A stretch of 64,000 nucleotides of DNA from Antedon mediterranea (Eukaryota > Echinodermata > Crinoidea > Comatulida > Antedonidae). The stretch spans positions 15,856,288 to 15,920,287 of the forward strand of contig NC_092676.1 of assembly GCF_964355755.1 (NCBI RefSeq), given 5' to 3'. The notes beneath the pieces were generated by a model. That model searched no databases. It had not been told where the DNA came from and was given only the letters and a program-made list of their open reading frames with translations. Positions 42,301 through 48,420 of the stretch are shown here, piece by piece (the stretch's first letter is position 1; each line of letters starts with the position of its first letter). Position numbers and translations under genes: made by a program.

Positions 42301-45300
42301 AGACAGTTAGCAATCACAAGCGAATACGGTAAGCGACCGCTTGTGATTGGTCAATTCACTTGCGTTGCGTTACGTCCTTGCGTTGCGTCGCTAGTGGGAA
42401 CCACGCTTAAGGGGGCACTTTCTATGAAATAAGCAATAGGACAATCATCATGGCCAAATCCCTATTGAGGAAACAAAGTATCTGAAATAGACAAATTGTC
42501 ATATTTCATGCCATGTCATTCAATTTACTGTATGAACAATTAAATCAATTCAAACATATGAATTTCCAAAGAATGAATTTTAAATTAAAATATGTGACAC
42601 GTTAATGACGTAAAGCAATGATACAGTGTGGAATTGAGTTGCTAGGAAATGTATTCATGAACACATGTCCAACTCTACAGTGAGATGACATCCGGATAAA
42701 TCATTCAAAAACATTATAAGCCTAGGCATAGTAACCAAGCATCTACTAATATGCCAATGTTTGTTAATACGAACACACCTGGCTTATTTTAATATGCAAG
42801 GTGCTGTATATAAAATTAAGTGTAAAGTATTACAAAAGAGGCTGCTTAAACTATTTTAAACAAAAGGACGAACCAGGAAAGAGTGTAATTTCAATCCTGA
42901 AAGAACAATCTACAGTAACTACAAACTCTTCTAAAAATTCAAATTGGATTAGCTAATTTAAAGTAACTTCAACTGGGTACTTCTAACTGGGCGCTTTTCC
43001 TGTTAAACCTGCATTATTGATATCAAATGATTATAAATGTTAATAATCTACACACAAAACATAATAGAAACTTTGCTGGAGTTTCTGTGAAGAAACAATA
43101 CTATTTACTAATGTCAAAACATCCTTGTTGTAGAATAATAGTGCAACTATATAATAAGCTTTGATCAGATTCAGGGTTTTTGTTAAATTTGTGCTCTAAA
43201 TTAACTTTTAAATCAGTGGAAATTCGTAGAATTGTTAGCATTACACAAAATGCAATGGGTTCTGGTGATCAATCCAAATGTTACTGCAACGGTTGTCAAT
43301 CAAATAATCATTATTTTGCTTTGAAGCTAGAATTTGCACAGCAATAATTGGTTAAATGCATTCTAACATCGAATCAATTGGGCGTTTTTAACCATTATTT
43401 TTAGGCTGCTATTTACAGTAACCGGTTAAAGAAAATCTGTCCCGTTTCTGCTGCCAAGAAATTGGGGTTAATTAATTCACACGGTTAATAACCAGTTATT
43501 TTTTTAATGCAGCAACAGGACCTCAAACATTTGATTTCAGAGTCCAAAATTCTTTTTTAAAATTCAAAGTTTTTCAGGAAAGCAAGAAATTTGTTTTGAG
43601 ATAGGTGACCGAAATAATAGCTGAACTTGACCCGAATGGTACAAACTATGAAGAATGAAGTATTGCTTTTACCCTAGAAATATGATAACAAATCTAGCTA
43701 TAAACAGCTGTATTGGAAAGAAGTAGATGTGACAAGCTTAAACAAATCAATTCAATCAGATAATATATTCCAAAATGAAGAATTGTAAGTACTCTCTTGA
43801 CAGCAGAAAAAGAATGCAAATACTAGAGTACATACAGGAAACTCAGAAAGATAAGAAAAATAAATTACTTGAACATAAAATAAATATAATTTCTTAAAGG
43901 TATAGCAAATTCCTACGCGGGTCTTTATTTTAAAATTTTAAATACTGCACGTCAAACACAAGGTACCAAATTTCAATTTAAAATGTTTTTTTTTTAATAA
44001 GAAATGTAATACTGTATGTTCTTTCATTCAAATGGTTTTTGAAGCCTTAATTAAAAAAAGCAATTATAATAAACCAGATTTGTATGCATATTTTCTTGAC
44101 TAATTTTCCTGCTCTGTTAGTTGGCAAAGATTTAAGGTAATTACAATACAGATTAAAAAATGGCTTTTTAATAATTTAGAAAAATATCAAACTTTCAAAT
44201 CAGGCATACAGAAAGTATCAATTTATCTTGAATACTAAACAGTAATTGGCTCCATCTTAATATCTGAATTATAGACATAAAGATATGAGCATTTACTATC
44301 AACTGTGTATAGTGTAACACCTTATTGACACAGATCAGCAGATTCTGTATTGAATGTATTTATGCAGGAAAGATGAGCAGGTACTTATCCTCCCACACAT
44401 AAAGATAATCTGTATTGTGTCCACAAACATTATTGACTTTGCTTATTGTCCACTTATGGATAGTTTTTGCTTTGCAGAACCACACATCACCACTGAATGT
44501 AGTTATATGTAAAGTTGCAGTATTCTCGTAAATTACTGCATACACATTTAAATTGCAAACATTTCAAATAACCAATTTAATGGCATTCTCAAAATACTGT
44601 TCCTGTTAACAACCAAATGATTACATGTTGGTACGCCATTTAAATGGTAATGGTGTGCAACTTATGTACTACTGTAGTATATAATCAAAGAGTTGTAAAA
44701 TATTTTACAACTCCCGGATATAATACTGTAGATAATAGCTGTAGCGTTAATGTACAACCTTTTCACGAACCTGCGAGCAATGATTTTTGGGTATCTATTA
44801 TTATGTTTTAGTCAGCCACCTGCTAAATTAGACGTTTTTTGGGGTGCACAAATTCAGCAGAAATGTGATCTATGGATAACAATTTGTTAATTTTCAGCTT
44901 AACATAATACTATAGGAGAAGAAACAGGCTCATATACTATTAGTGTTGAACATTTGGTGTATAAAGTAGTACAAAATGACTTGCAGTTCCTTAGCTTGGA
45001 CACAATTATTCTAATCTTAACTAGGCAATTCTCCACTGTCAATGGTAATATTCTCGTTTGAATTTATCTGTCAGTATTGTCATTAATCTTGATCTGGATC
45101 AAAATCCCAATAACTATCCCATTTATGCATTATTTCAGGAGTAGATTAAAGAAACGGCTTTAGAGTTATGCAAGGCGCTGACGTCAAGCTGAACAGTAAT
45201 AGAACCAACACATCAAGTTGATTTTCGATAAATTAGACAAAATAGTCGTAACCAAAATGTATAAATAACTTTTTTTGTCTTATATTGTCTATCAACCATT

Positions 45301-46207
45301 GGGCAAAAGTTTTGAATTTTAATACCAGTTACTATATGAGTATATAATGACTGTACATATAATTCATCATCCTTTGGATTTATGATATTACCTATGACTA
45401 CAACCTATTTAAAATTTTGTTGTTAGGTCGTAGCTTAACCTACTGTAGAATCTAAAACTATGTTGCGGCATCTTGTCACAATAGCGCGCTTTCGCTTGTG
45501 ATGACAAACAATGTGTACCACAATGTGTTTTTTCTCGTATTCTAAAAGATTCAAAGTTGCATAGAAAATGGACAGAACTTTTGTATATTTAATCTCATGT
45601 ATACTTTTACGTGTGTTAACTAGTATCAGTATAGCCATAATAATGTGTTGTTTTTGTAAACTTTATGTGTTTCATATGGACAGTTTGTCTGAAATAAATT
45701 TGAATTGAATTGAATTGAATGAACCACCAAATTTGGTGCAAAGTGAATAAAAATGACATAGTTTGGTTGTTGTAAATCAAAATCTCCATATTATACCTGT
45801 ATATAATATATAATATGGACAATGAATTAACATGATGTCACTATAGATTCTAGATGCTAAGTTATCGCAAATAGGCTATCCATAATATTACATGAGGCTA
45901 CTATAGGCCTAGCTACTGTATATTATTCATTGAGAATTTAAAGACATACAGTACAGAACACAAAGTTTTCATTATTGATACTGATTAATCAACTGATAAC
46001 AGTATATGTGTAACTATTCGAACAGAACCTGTACTGTACCTATGAACAAAAAGCTACCTATATTATTTATTGCAATGATTTTCTTATTTCCTGCCTCATC
46101 TCATAAGGAAATAAACTGCTTACCATATCTGAAGGAGTGGTATCAATAGATGATAATGAAATACTCTTCCTGCTCTTATATTTAAGTAAAACAACTCCAG
46201 ATTCCAT
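4365..46207 (-). CDS. ARHGAP20: ARHGAP20-like Rho GTPase-activating protein, whole gene (all exons)
   Basis: The spliced product has a PH domain, a Ras-associating (RA) domain, a RhoGAP domain and a long Ser-rich tail, the order known for ARHGAP20 (RA-RhoGAP). Proteins of this family stimulate GTP hydrolysis on Rho GTPases, and in vertebrates are controlled by Rap1 binding to the RA domain. In the 1239-aa form starting at 22686, PH is about residues 95-195, RA 219-318 and RhoGAP 364-560. The arginine finger is R401 in GVFRKSAN and the conserved RhoGAP Asn is N510 in TAYNLAICIAP. Family hallmarks seen include RRRSAPS, YLFLFSDLLLVAKP, KSFVLGWPT, DYQLWVMSGK and CRELKEKL. Eleven constant exons keep frame throughout and total 3609 nt. 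At least four alternative 5' coding exons feed the same acceptor. Assignment to ARHGAP20 is strong; use of the distal exons is inferred from splice sites and phase only. Confidence 0.93.
6695..6875 (-). CDS. ARHGAP20: ARHGAP20 exon: end of RhoGAP domain
   Basis: Acceptor GATAG before 6875 and donor ATG|GTAAGG after 6695; phase 0 in, phase 1 out. It encodes 60 residues that finish the RhoGAP fold (MVPKLVQYIIEEARSIFG, ending ILRIFGG), followed by a basic and Ser-rich linker. In the family this segment is the last helix of the GAP domain, where vertebrate proteins read LIENCLRIFGEE or similar. Confidence 0.93.
7066..7237 (-). CDS. ARHGAP20: ARHGAP20 exon: RhoGAP domain core
   Basis: Acceptor ATTTTGCAG before 7237 and donor CAG|GTATGA after 7066. 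The first base completes the Lys codon begun in exon 8814-8705; phase 0 out. It encodes 57 residues including QLPKENFELLRHFFCVLHF and MTAYNLAICIAPSLL. The latter carries the conserved Asn that positions the GTPase switch region in RhoGAP domains. The residue pattern aligns without gaps to vertebrate ARHGAP20. Confidence 0.93.
7335..7403 (+). repeat. 69-bp direct repeat, copy 1
   Basis: Identical over 69 bases to 8351-8419 (TAATATAACAATATATGAGA to GTGCACACCTAAA). It lies in the intron between ARHGAP20 exons 8705 and 7237. Confidence 0.95.
7433..7576. repeat. long inverted repeat (hairpin), MITE-like
   Basis: Two arms of about 64 bp, running from GGTTAAATATAAGATTTGAC inwards to AATATATATTTCC, pair with few mismatches around a short loop containing CAGCTGGCGC. 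The symmetrical motif CCCTCGGGAATGATATTAAG is in both arms. No target-site duplication could be fixed. Confidence 0.85.
7704..7913 (-). other. open frame ending in a splice-donor-like site, origin unknown
   Basis: Between a stop at 7916 and the donor CGCAAG|GTAAGG at 7704 there are 70 open codons with protein-like composition (EHPVIRLLEDREKKTNCLFG, later LNDLGLSEYFIAKESLIS). There is no ATG and no convincing acceptor. It lies inside the segment flanked by the 69-bp direct repeats. It may be a captured or decayed exon of another gene; I do not recognise it. Confidence 0.25.
8050..8140 (+). mobile_element. tRNA-derived SINE head
   Basis: An A-box-like TGGCACAGCGG (8053-8063) and a B-box-like AAGTTCAAGATC (8103-8114) are spaced as in tRNA genes. 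There is no full cloverleaf, which favours a SINE over a functional tRNA. Confidence 0.5.
8160..8257 (+). repeat. short direct duplication, period about 71 bp
   Basis: CGAAAATTACACAGTCAATA followed by TCATCGT occurs at about 8160 and again at 8231, with diverged sequence between. Confidence 0.8.
8351..8419 (+). repeat. 69-bp direct repeat, copy 2
   Basis: Perfect copy of 7335-7403, 1016 bp downstream. The intervening 947 bp contain a long hairpin, an open frame with a splice-donor-like end, a SINE head and a short duplication. Confidence 0.95.
8705..8814 (-). CDS. ARHGAP20: ARHGAP20 exon: RhoGAP domain, middle
   Basis: Acceptor TTTTTGTAG before 8814 and donor AA|GTAAGT after 8705; phase 0 in, phase 2 out. 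It encodes DFLRNIPCFVLNYDLYDNW and onward for 36 residues. The LR-x-IP motif after the arginine-finger segment is typical of RhoGAP domains. Confidence 0.93.
8815..9821. other. ARHGAP20 intron
   Basis: AT-rich intron. The only structure seen is a small hairpin near 9236-9265 (ATGGTCTGG paired with CCAGACCAT). Confidence 0.65.
9822..10044 (-). CDS. ARHGAP20: ARHGAP20 exon: start of RhoGAP domain with arginine finger
   Basis: Acceptor TATATTTCAG before 10044 and donor AAG|GTATGA after 9822; phase 2 in, phase 0 out. It encodes 74 residues beginning LFGLPLSQLC. GVFRKSAN holds the catalytic arginine finger (R401 in the 1239-aa form), and CRELKEKLDAG matches the family helix that follows. The catalytic Arg is present, so the domain is predicted to be active. 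Confidence 0.95.
10359..10476 (-). CDS. ARHGAP20: ARHGAP20 exon: basic linker between RA and RhoGAP domains
   Basis: Acceptor ATTTCTTTCAG before 10476 and donor AA|GTAAGT after 10359; phase 1 in, phase 2 out. It encodes a Lys/Arg-rich linker (KRVKPKRKSPLKLVFRRG) ending in SPSAAG. Vertebrate ARHGAP20 has a comparable basic linker at this point. The opposite strand is also open here, but the splice sites and frame support the minus strand. Confidence 0.88.
10585..10900 (-). CDS. ARHGAP20: ARHGAP20 exon: Ras-associating domain
   Basis: Acceptor TTCTTCCACAG before 10900 and donor AATG|GTAAGT after 10585; phase 0 in, phase 1 out. All of the recognisable RA domain (residues about 219-318) is in this one exon. 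It includes KVFEITNTQSTEQVLSLCL, DYQLWVMSGK, YPLIGHELPFSI and FQCKFVLKRA. In the family this ubiquitin-fold domain binds GTP-loaded Rap1 and relieves autoinhibition of the GAP. Binding here is inferred from family membership. Confidence 0.93.
10901..11734. other. ARHGAP20 intron, nothing recognised
   Basis: AT-rich intron between the PH-RA linker exon and the RA exon. Nothing supported on either strand. Confidence 0.7.
11735..11810 (-). CDS. ARHGAP20: ARHGAP20 exon: link from PH to RA domain
   Basis: Acceptor TTCTTTTAG before 11810 and donor TCT|GTGAGT after 11735; phase 2 in, phase 0 out. It encodes HITMEKDKEEPKSISVKI and seven more residues. The position and the EK-x-K-x-x-PKSI pattern match vertebrate ARHGAP20 just after the PH domain. 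The in-frame ATG inside the exon is internal. Confidence 0.9.
12466..12660 (-). CDS. ARHGAP20: ARHGAP20 exon: second half of PH domain
   Basis: Acceptor TTCGTTTCAG before 12660 and donor AA|GTCAGT after 12466; phase 2 in and out. It encodes FKLKARLRVSELWLSTCIDE, EKSFVLGWPTTSYVVTFSS and a closing helix with the invariant PH-domain Trp (KELWQNLL). The KSFVLGWPT stretch is specific to ARHGAP20 among PH proteins I know. Confidence 0.93.
12910..13098 (-). other. protein-like open segment in an ARHGAP20 intron
   Basis: Between a TAA at about 13101 and a TGA at 12912 the minus strand reads RNQVLINVFNASIKESMGIN, and later KRKAGRSIKYELVQRLSAAI and IDAANKHFLTEA. The composition is protein-like and GC is higher than the flanks. 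It lacks a clear acceptor or start. It could be a decayed retrocopy or an alternative terminal exon. Function unknown. Confidence 0.22.
13833..14012 (-). CDS. ARHGAP20: ARHGAP20 exon: first half of PH domain
   Basis: Acceptor TTTCTTTTTTAG before 14012 and donor AA|GTAAGT after 13833; phase 2 in and out. It encodes 59 whole residues: a Ser/Asn-rich lead, then EVPVTLISGLQSQERYLFLF and SDLLLVAKP. The RYLFLFSDLLLVAKP strand pair is characteristic of PH domains and is nearly identical to ARHGAP20 family members. Confidence 0.93.
14013..17457. other. ARHGAP20 intron, nothing recognised
   Basis: AT-rich intron between constant exons 17458 and 14012. Only short chance open frames are seen and there is no clear repeat family. 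Confidence 0.7.
17458..17549 (-). CDS. ARHGAP20: ARHGAP20 first constant exon (RRRSAPS motif)
   Basis: Acceptor TTAATATTTCAG before 17549 and donor AAAG|GTATGT after 17458; phase 0 in, phase 2 out. It encodes KFKGLVMRRRSAPSAVIRSA and ten more residues. RRRSAPS is shared with vertebrate ARHGAP20 and fits a basophilic-kinase / 14-3-3 type site (R-x-x-S-x-P). The phase-0 acceptor is where every alternative 5' exon upstream can join. Confidence 0.9.
17550..22575. other. ARHGAP20 intron between exon A and constant exons
   Basis: AT-rich; apart from the MITE-like repeat at 19209 nothing is supported. A fragment near 19970 (CCAGTGGCAGAT, GAGGCGG) resembles one end of a CAGTGGC-type DNA element. Confidence 0.6.
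19209..19310. mobile_element. small MITE-like inverted repeat
   Basis: Ends GGCCTTTTCACACA and, reverse-complemented, CGCCTCTTCACACA match at 12 of 14 positions. The interior holds imperfectly paired TATTGCCGG and TAATATTACGGTAA. About 100 bp in all. The superfamily is not determined. Confidence 0.5.
22576..22686 (-). CDS. ARHGAP20: ARHGAP20 alternative first coding exon A
   Basis: ATG at 22686 is preceded by an in-frame TGA about 30 bases upstream. The exon ends AACAAG|GTAAGT in phase 0, so it splices in frame to 17549. It encodes 37 residues (MIAVSMLNKDSKLRRRISES then a polar stretch), basic and Ser-rich. A second in-frame ATG lies five codons in. No polypyrimidine acceptor is visible upstream, which favours a first exon. 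This start gives a 1239-aa protein. The donor and frame are seen; transcription from here is inferred. Confidence 0.7.
22819..22948. promoter_or_regulatory. cluster of AATATTCAT sites upstream of first exon A
   Basis: AAATATTCATTA (22819-22830), ATGAATATTCAT (22872-22883, a perfect palindrome) and ATGAATATTTAT (22937-22948) lie 130-260 bp upstream of the ATG at 22686. The palindrome resembles POU-type homodimer sites. A related site lies upstream of first exon B. Confidence 0.35.
22949..25611. other. ARHGAP20 region between first exons A and B, nothing recognised
   Basis: AT-rich. Around 24370-24610 there are diverged blocks with GACACTTT and CTATGAAACAAATAATAGGA that recur around 42190-42440, so an old dispersed repeat is likely. 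Confidence 0.5.
25612..25695 (-). CDS. ARHGAP20: ARHGAP20 alternative first coding exon B
   Basis: The frame ends GATCAA|GTAAGT (a consensus donor) in phase 0. I chose the ATG at 25695, with A at -3; it encodes MPGNHWNYLRIHSDPSGKFL and eight more residues. An upstream in-frame ATG at 25779 would add 28 less convincing residues. The only AG dinucleotides just upstream would leave a wrong phase for the distal exons, all of which end in phase 0. It is therefore more likely a first exon than an internal one. Confidence 0.6.
25884..26050. promoter_or_regulatory. candidate promoter region of first exon B
   Basis: ATGAATATTCAG (25884-25895) and a full palindromic CRE, TGACGTCA (26043-26050), lie 190 and 350 bp upstream of the ATG at 25695 on the minus strand. 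No TATA box was fixed. Confidence 0.3.
26051..31900. other. ARHGAP20 intron or upstream region, no gene recognised
   Basis: AT-rich. Apart from the bZIP-site cluster at 29424 only chance open frames occur. A plus-strand frame at 29215-29553 is low-complexity and Cys/Tyr-rich with no family features. Confidence 0.6.
29424..29466. promoter_or_regulatory. cluster of three ACGT-core (bZIP-type) sites
   Basis: TGACGTAA (29424), TTACGTAA (29436) and GACGTCAT (29459) fall within 43 bp of otherwise CpG-poor intron. CREB/ATF or PAR-bZIP factors bind such cores. Function is inference. Confidence 0.3.
31903..35057 (+). mobile_element. Helentron/Helitron2-like non-autonomous element (outer)
   Basis: The left end has a palindrome with 13-bp arms (TAGGTGATCATTT). 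The right end has GATCACCTA, then the hairpin AATTCGTC-AAAGT-GACGAATT (35028-35048), then AAATTCTAG (CTAG at 35054-35057) followed by T. A terminal hairpin followed by CTRR, and a left-end stem repeated subterminally at the right, are Helitron/Helentron traits. The interior is CpG-richer than the flanks and carries repeated modules (GTGACGTCATCATATGGCCA). No Rep/helicase frame is visible. It is interrupted by a second related element. Confidence 0.6.
31965..33543 (+). mobile_element. Helentron/Helitron2-like non-autonomous element (inner, nested)
   Basis: The left palindrome is AGTTATCCGCT-TAGT-AGCGGATAACT (31965-31990). The right end repeats AGCGGATAACT (33503-33513), then the hairpin AACTCGTC-AAAGT-GACGAGTT (33513-33533) and TCATGTCTAG, ending at 33543 before T. 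It has the same architecture and loop (AAAGT) as the outer element but different stem sequences, so it is a related family inserted into the outer one. It includes two copies of a module with TGTGACGTCATC and AGAGCGC. Confidence 0.62.
35058..36107. other. ARHGAP20 upstream intron, nothing recognised
   Basis: AT-rich; no supported feature. Confidence 0.6.
36108..36290 (-). mobile_element. tRNA-derived SINE
   Basis: The minus strand has an A box TAGCCGAGTGGTTA (36273-36260) and a B box GTTCAATTCCC (36239-36229) in a tRNA-like head. An unrelated body follows down to GGAGCTCATTTTACTG. The missing acceptor stem and the extended body mark a SINE rather than a tRNA gene. Confidence 0.7.
36493..36621 (-). 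CDS. ARHGAP20: ARHGAP20 distal shared 5' exon (acidic)
   Basis: Acceptor TTGTTGTTTCAG before 36621 and donor CAG|GTGAGA after 36493; phase 0 in and out. It encodes 43 residues: MVKDREEDDKLASNETKLLQ, then IQERFPSDDLYLNDNEYYLC and KSQ. The codon structure and good splice sites support a real exon. I do not recognise the peptide. Its ATG falls exactly at the acceptor and may be internal. Joining to 17549 keeps frame. Confidence 0.65.
36846..36900 (+). mobile_element. SINE/LINE 3' tail fragment
   Basis: GTGCTTTAGAGGCATC, then AATAAATCCAGGATATTATT and an ATT repeat. It shares AAATCCAGGATAT and the ATT-repeat tail with 38360-38430. Confidence 0.5.
37798..37852. repeat. perfect hairpin, 24-bp arms, 7-nt loop
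   Basis: TACTTACGTAACTTAGCATT plus TGCT (37798-37821) is exactly reverse-complemented at 37829-37852, separated by ACAGTAG. There are no mismatches. Confidence 0.95.
38205..38430 (+). mobile_element. SINE-like element with ATT-repeat tail
   Basis: It contains CCCAGGTGTATAAATGGGAT, CAGCGCTTAGAGG and TGCTATATAAATCCAGGATA, followed by a TATTATTATTA tail. This resembles the LINE-type tails of deuterostome SINEs. The left boundary is approximate. Confidence 0.5.
38485..38617 (+). mobile_element. LINE 3' end (ORF2 C-terminus, 3'UTR hairpin and tail)
   Basis: The plus strand encodes GANSANLFKRQLKTFLLN followed by TAA (38544), a typical end of a CR1/L2-like LINE ORF2. The 3'UTR has a hairpin, GGCGC with GCGCC (38563-38586), and ends in a TAGAA repeat (38602-38617), the usual template-recognition structure. 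Only the last about 130 bp are present. Confidence 0.62.
38749..38859 (-). CDS. ARHGAP20: ARHGAP20 distal shared 5' exon
   Basis: Acceptor TTCTTTTTTAG before 38859 and donor AAT|GTAAGT after 38749; phase 0 in and out. It encodes 37 residues: VQRIPQYDRHLRQLKDSLPH, then SRNDYVDLEKDSSYVSN. There is no start codon in frame, so it must be internal. It can accept either distal first exon (46124 or 41247) and feeds the exon at 36621. Confidence 0.68.
39415..39471 (-). CDS. candidate 57-nt cassette exon
   Basis: Acceptor AACTTGTAG before 39471 and donor AAG|GTAATG after 39415 frame 19 codons (VIAIAACILHSPTMLKAAK), phase 0 in and out. It lies between distal exons 41247 and 38859. The upstream pyrimidine tract is poor and the peptide is unremarkable, so this may be chance. 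Confidence 0.18.
40541..40725 (+). mobile_element. hAT-like MITE with 8-bp target duplication
   Basis: The ends are CAGTGGCCTAA and, reverse-complemented, CAGTGGCTTAA. Flanking octamers TATAGAAC (40533-40540) and TATGGAAC (40726-40733) match at 7 of 8. An 8-bp duplication with a CAGTGGC-type end fits the hAT superfamily. 185 bp, no coding. Confidence 0.68.
41247..41420 (-). CDS. ARHGAP20: ARHGAP20 alternative first coding exon C
   Basis: ATG at 41420 sits in a good context (CAAAATGG) and has an in-frame TAG 30 bases upstream. The exon ends ATGGAG|GTGAGG in phase 0. It encodes 58 residues starting MDEDYGIKKHRRPEHVDYTQ and including MYSPVKMITRPMYFPG. The base composition is less AT-rich than the flanks. 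A weak AG just after the in-frame stop could make it an internal phase-0 exon instead. The peptide is not recognised. Confidence 0.62.
42224..42407 (+). mobile_element. MITE with long TIRs and TAA target duplication
   Basis: Ends AGCTTGGTTCCCACTAG and AGCGTGGTTCCCACTAG (reverse complement) lead into roughly 80-bp inverted arms containing AACGCAAGGACGTAAACGCA. TAA flanks both sides (42221-42223, 42408-42410). A 3-bp TWA duplication suggests PIF/Harbinger. It is inserted in an older dispersed repeat (CCACTTTTGGGACAC and GGGGGCACTTTCTATG on either side). Confidence 0.7.
44690..44713. repeat. perfect 24-bp palindrome
   Basis: GAGTTGTAAAAT followed by its exact reverse complement, with no loop. 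Confidence 0.95.
45640..45720 (+). mobile_element. LINE 3' tail with TTGAA repeats
   Basis: GACAGTTTGTCTGAAATAAA is followed by (TTGAA)n up to 45720, a common L2/CR1-type 3' end. The upstream body is degraded. Confidence 0.5.
46124..46207 (-). CDS. ARHGAP20: ARHGAP20 alternative first coding exon D (most distal)
   Basis: ATG at 46207 (GAAAATGG context) is preceded by an in-frame TAA 18 bases upstream. The exon ends GATATG|GTAAGC in phase 0. It encodes 28 residues, MESGVVLLKYKSRKSISLSS then IDTTPSDM, with a basic Ser motif (KSRKSIS). It splices in frame to 38859. Assignment to ARHGAP20 rests on strand, phase and position; it could also begin another transcript. Confidence 0.58.
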
Positions 46208-46394
46208 TTTCTCTTTGAAGTATTATTCACAAACACACATAAAGTAAACTTGTTCTTCTTCAATACAGTTAACAGCAAACTCAGTTGTCTTTTTGATGAA
46301 ATGTTACCAATTAAACACTGGTTTCTTGCAAGTATCAATACAGTGAACAACCAATTCAGTCATCATTATAAATAGTTTGATCATAAGGTTACCT

Positions 46395-46410
46395 CTTATC
46401 AGAAGATAAG
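46395..46410. promoter_or_regulatory. inverted GATA pair upstream of first exon D
   Basis: CTTATCAGAAGATAAG contains two GATA cores in inverted orientation, 190 bp upstream of the ATG at 46207. A chance occurrence in AT-rich DNA is possible. Confidence 0.25.
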
Positions 46411-48420
46411 ACATACAACTCATGCTGAATGTACAACAACTCCTAAACATCTGCTTGAGCTATTGATTCAGTTGCTTATTTCCGAAGTAGAACAACATGA
46501 AAAGAATGGCAGAGTTTGATACCTAAAATTGATGGGGCTACTGTCAAGTATGCTTGTATGAGTGTCGCTATCTACCATCTGACCAGCTTAAGAAAACAAA
46601 CACTCAATCAACACTCTGATAGTGGCTAAGCCTTGCATATGAAAACAATAAACTGAAAATAGGTAAACAATTTTAAACCATAAAGATAGTATCTTATATG
46701 AGTGTGTTTCTATATAGTATTGAAAAGTTACAATAAATTGTCACTTTTGCTTTAGGATTATATTACTGTACATATCATAAACTACTATGGGACACAACTT
46801 CCAAAAACCCCCTGTTTGTAGGGCTAATATTTTGAGTGGCAATAGTAGTACAGTACATGGTAAGCAGATAACCTGGTAACCAAAAATAACTATATTGATG
46901 TCATCATGTACAGTATTGAAAATAATGTTGATAAAACTTTTCCTGAAAATGTTTATGGTTGCTGTGTAGGGTTATTGTGACTGAGTAGCAGGATGGATTG
47001 TTTTATTGCCATAAAAATATATATACAGTGTGATGTAATCTAAATTACATAATCTGTACCAACAACAAAAAATTACAAATTATGTTGATGAACATTGAAA
47101 TAATAAATTTATTATTAAAGTATTTTGAAAACAAATGTTCAATAAAAATATATTTATTAGCATTAGCAAGAATAAAGTAATCGTTCTTGAGATATTATAA
47201 TTTTTAATTAATACAGTAGTCGATTAAACCAGGGAGTTGTCAACTCCCTGGTTAAACAATGAAAATTAAGGTTTGCCTATGGCCGTGACTTTTCAGGTCA
47301 GTAAACAGAATGGTAAACATTTAGTACTTCCTATATCCACACCTTAGGAACTAAAACTATTGAAGCAAAGATAATAGAATGCAAACTGAACTTTAAAGCC
47401 AATGTACTCCCTATCATTAATAACAACAAAACTTAAATGAATAAAGAACCACAAAATAAACACCAGCAACAAATCCTTGATTAACAACTTCCTCTCAAAG
47501 TCACACTTATAGAACAAAAGTTTAGTCAATATTGAATTCATTGTGGTTAAGGTGCCGAATATAAAAATAATGTCATTTAGGTTCAAAATATCCCTGTATA
47601 TAGTAATGATGCTCTATATTATGAACCTAGTATGTTACTGTTCTTCTATGATAAATTAAGTGAGTGCTTGATATGTTGGGAGGGGAGAGGGAGTGAGGTT
47701 GGCAGACTAAACAATTTAACCTCATTTTATATACACAGTATTTGTTATCGTTTTGCCTGATTCCTGGATCTGCTTATGATTAATACTGTAACTTGTAAGT
47801 GTTTGATAAAATGTATAAATCTTAAATGATTTTTATAAATAAACGTGAATTTTTGTTTATTTCAACTGAAGAATTTAATGTTCTATGATCGTGTAATTTA
47901 GGCCTGGTGGGTGTTTTCTTTGTTCACCTGTTATTATTTGTTACCCTTCTTTATAGACCCTTTTTTAGCGACACCCCTTTTATATTGTCAATGTTCTTCT
48001 TTTGTTTTTATACTGCTTTGAAATTGTTCTTGTAAGCTTTACTCTACTCTTCTGGAGTTCATTAACCCAGTCAGGTAAAATCCCCTTAATGAGCAACTTT
48101 GACCAAGGTAAACCACATTAATTGTTCTATCTGAGGATTAAAAGGGTCAATATTGGCAGGGCATGGATGTTTGTAACAAGAGATTCAATTAAAGATTTTT
48201 GGATTAAGGACAATTTTATAATCTATGTTCAAATAAAGAATATAATAACATTTAATTTTCATTCTTCCAACAATTTAAACATTAACAATAGTTGTGTTGA
48301 AGTATATTTTACTGTTTTTCAATATCTAAAAACATATTTTGTATAAAATAATAAGTAAACAACCATACTATTGTATACCCAAAGTATGCCATTTATATTT
48401 AACATATACCTGTACACATA
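46411..48420. other. intergenic or distal 5' region, no gene recognised
   Basis: AT-rich; only the small hairpin at 47227 stands out. Open frames such as 47344-47586 (minus) are hydrophobic and low-complexity, without splice or start support. Confidence 0.55.
47227..47253. repeat. hairpin, 13-bp perfect arms
   Basis: AACCAGGGAGTTG, one-base loop, CAACTCCCTGGTT. Confidence 0.9.
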
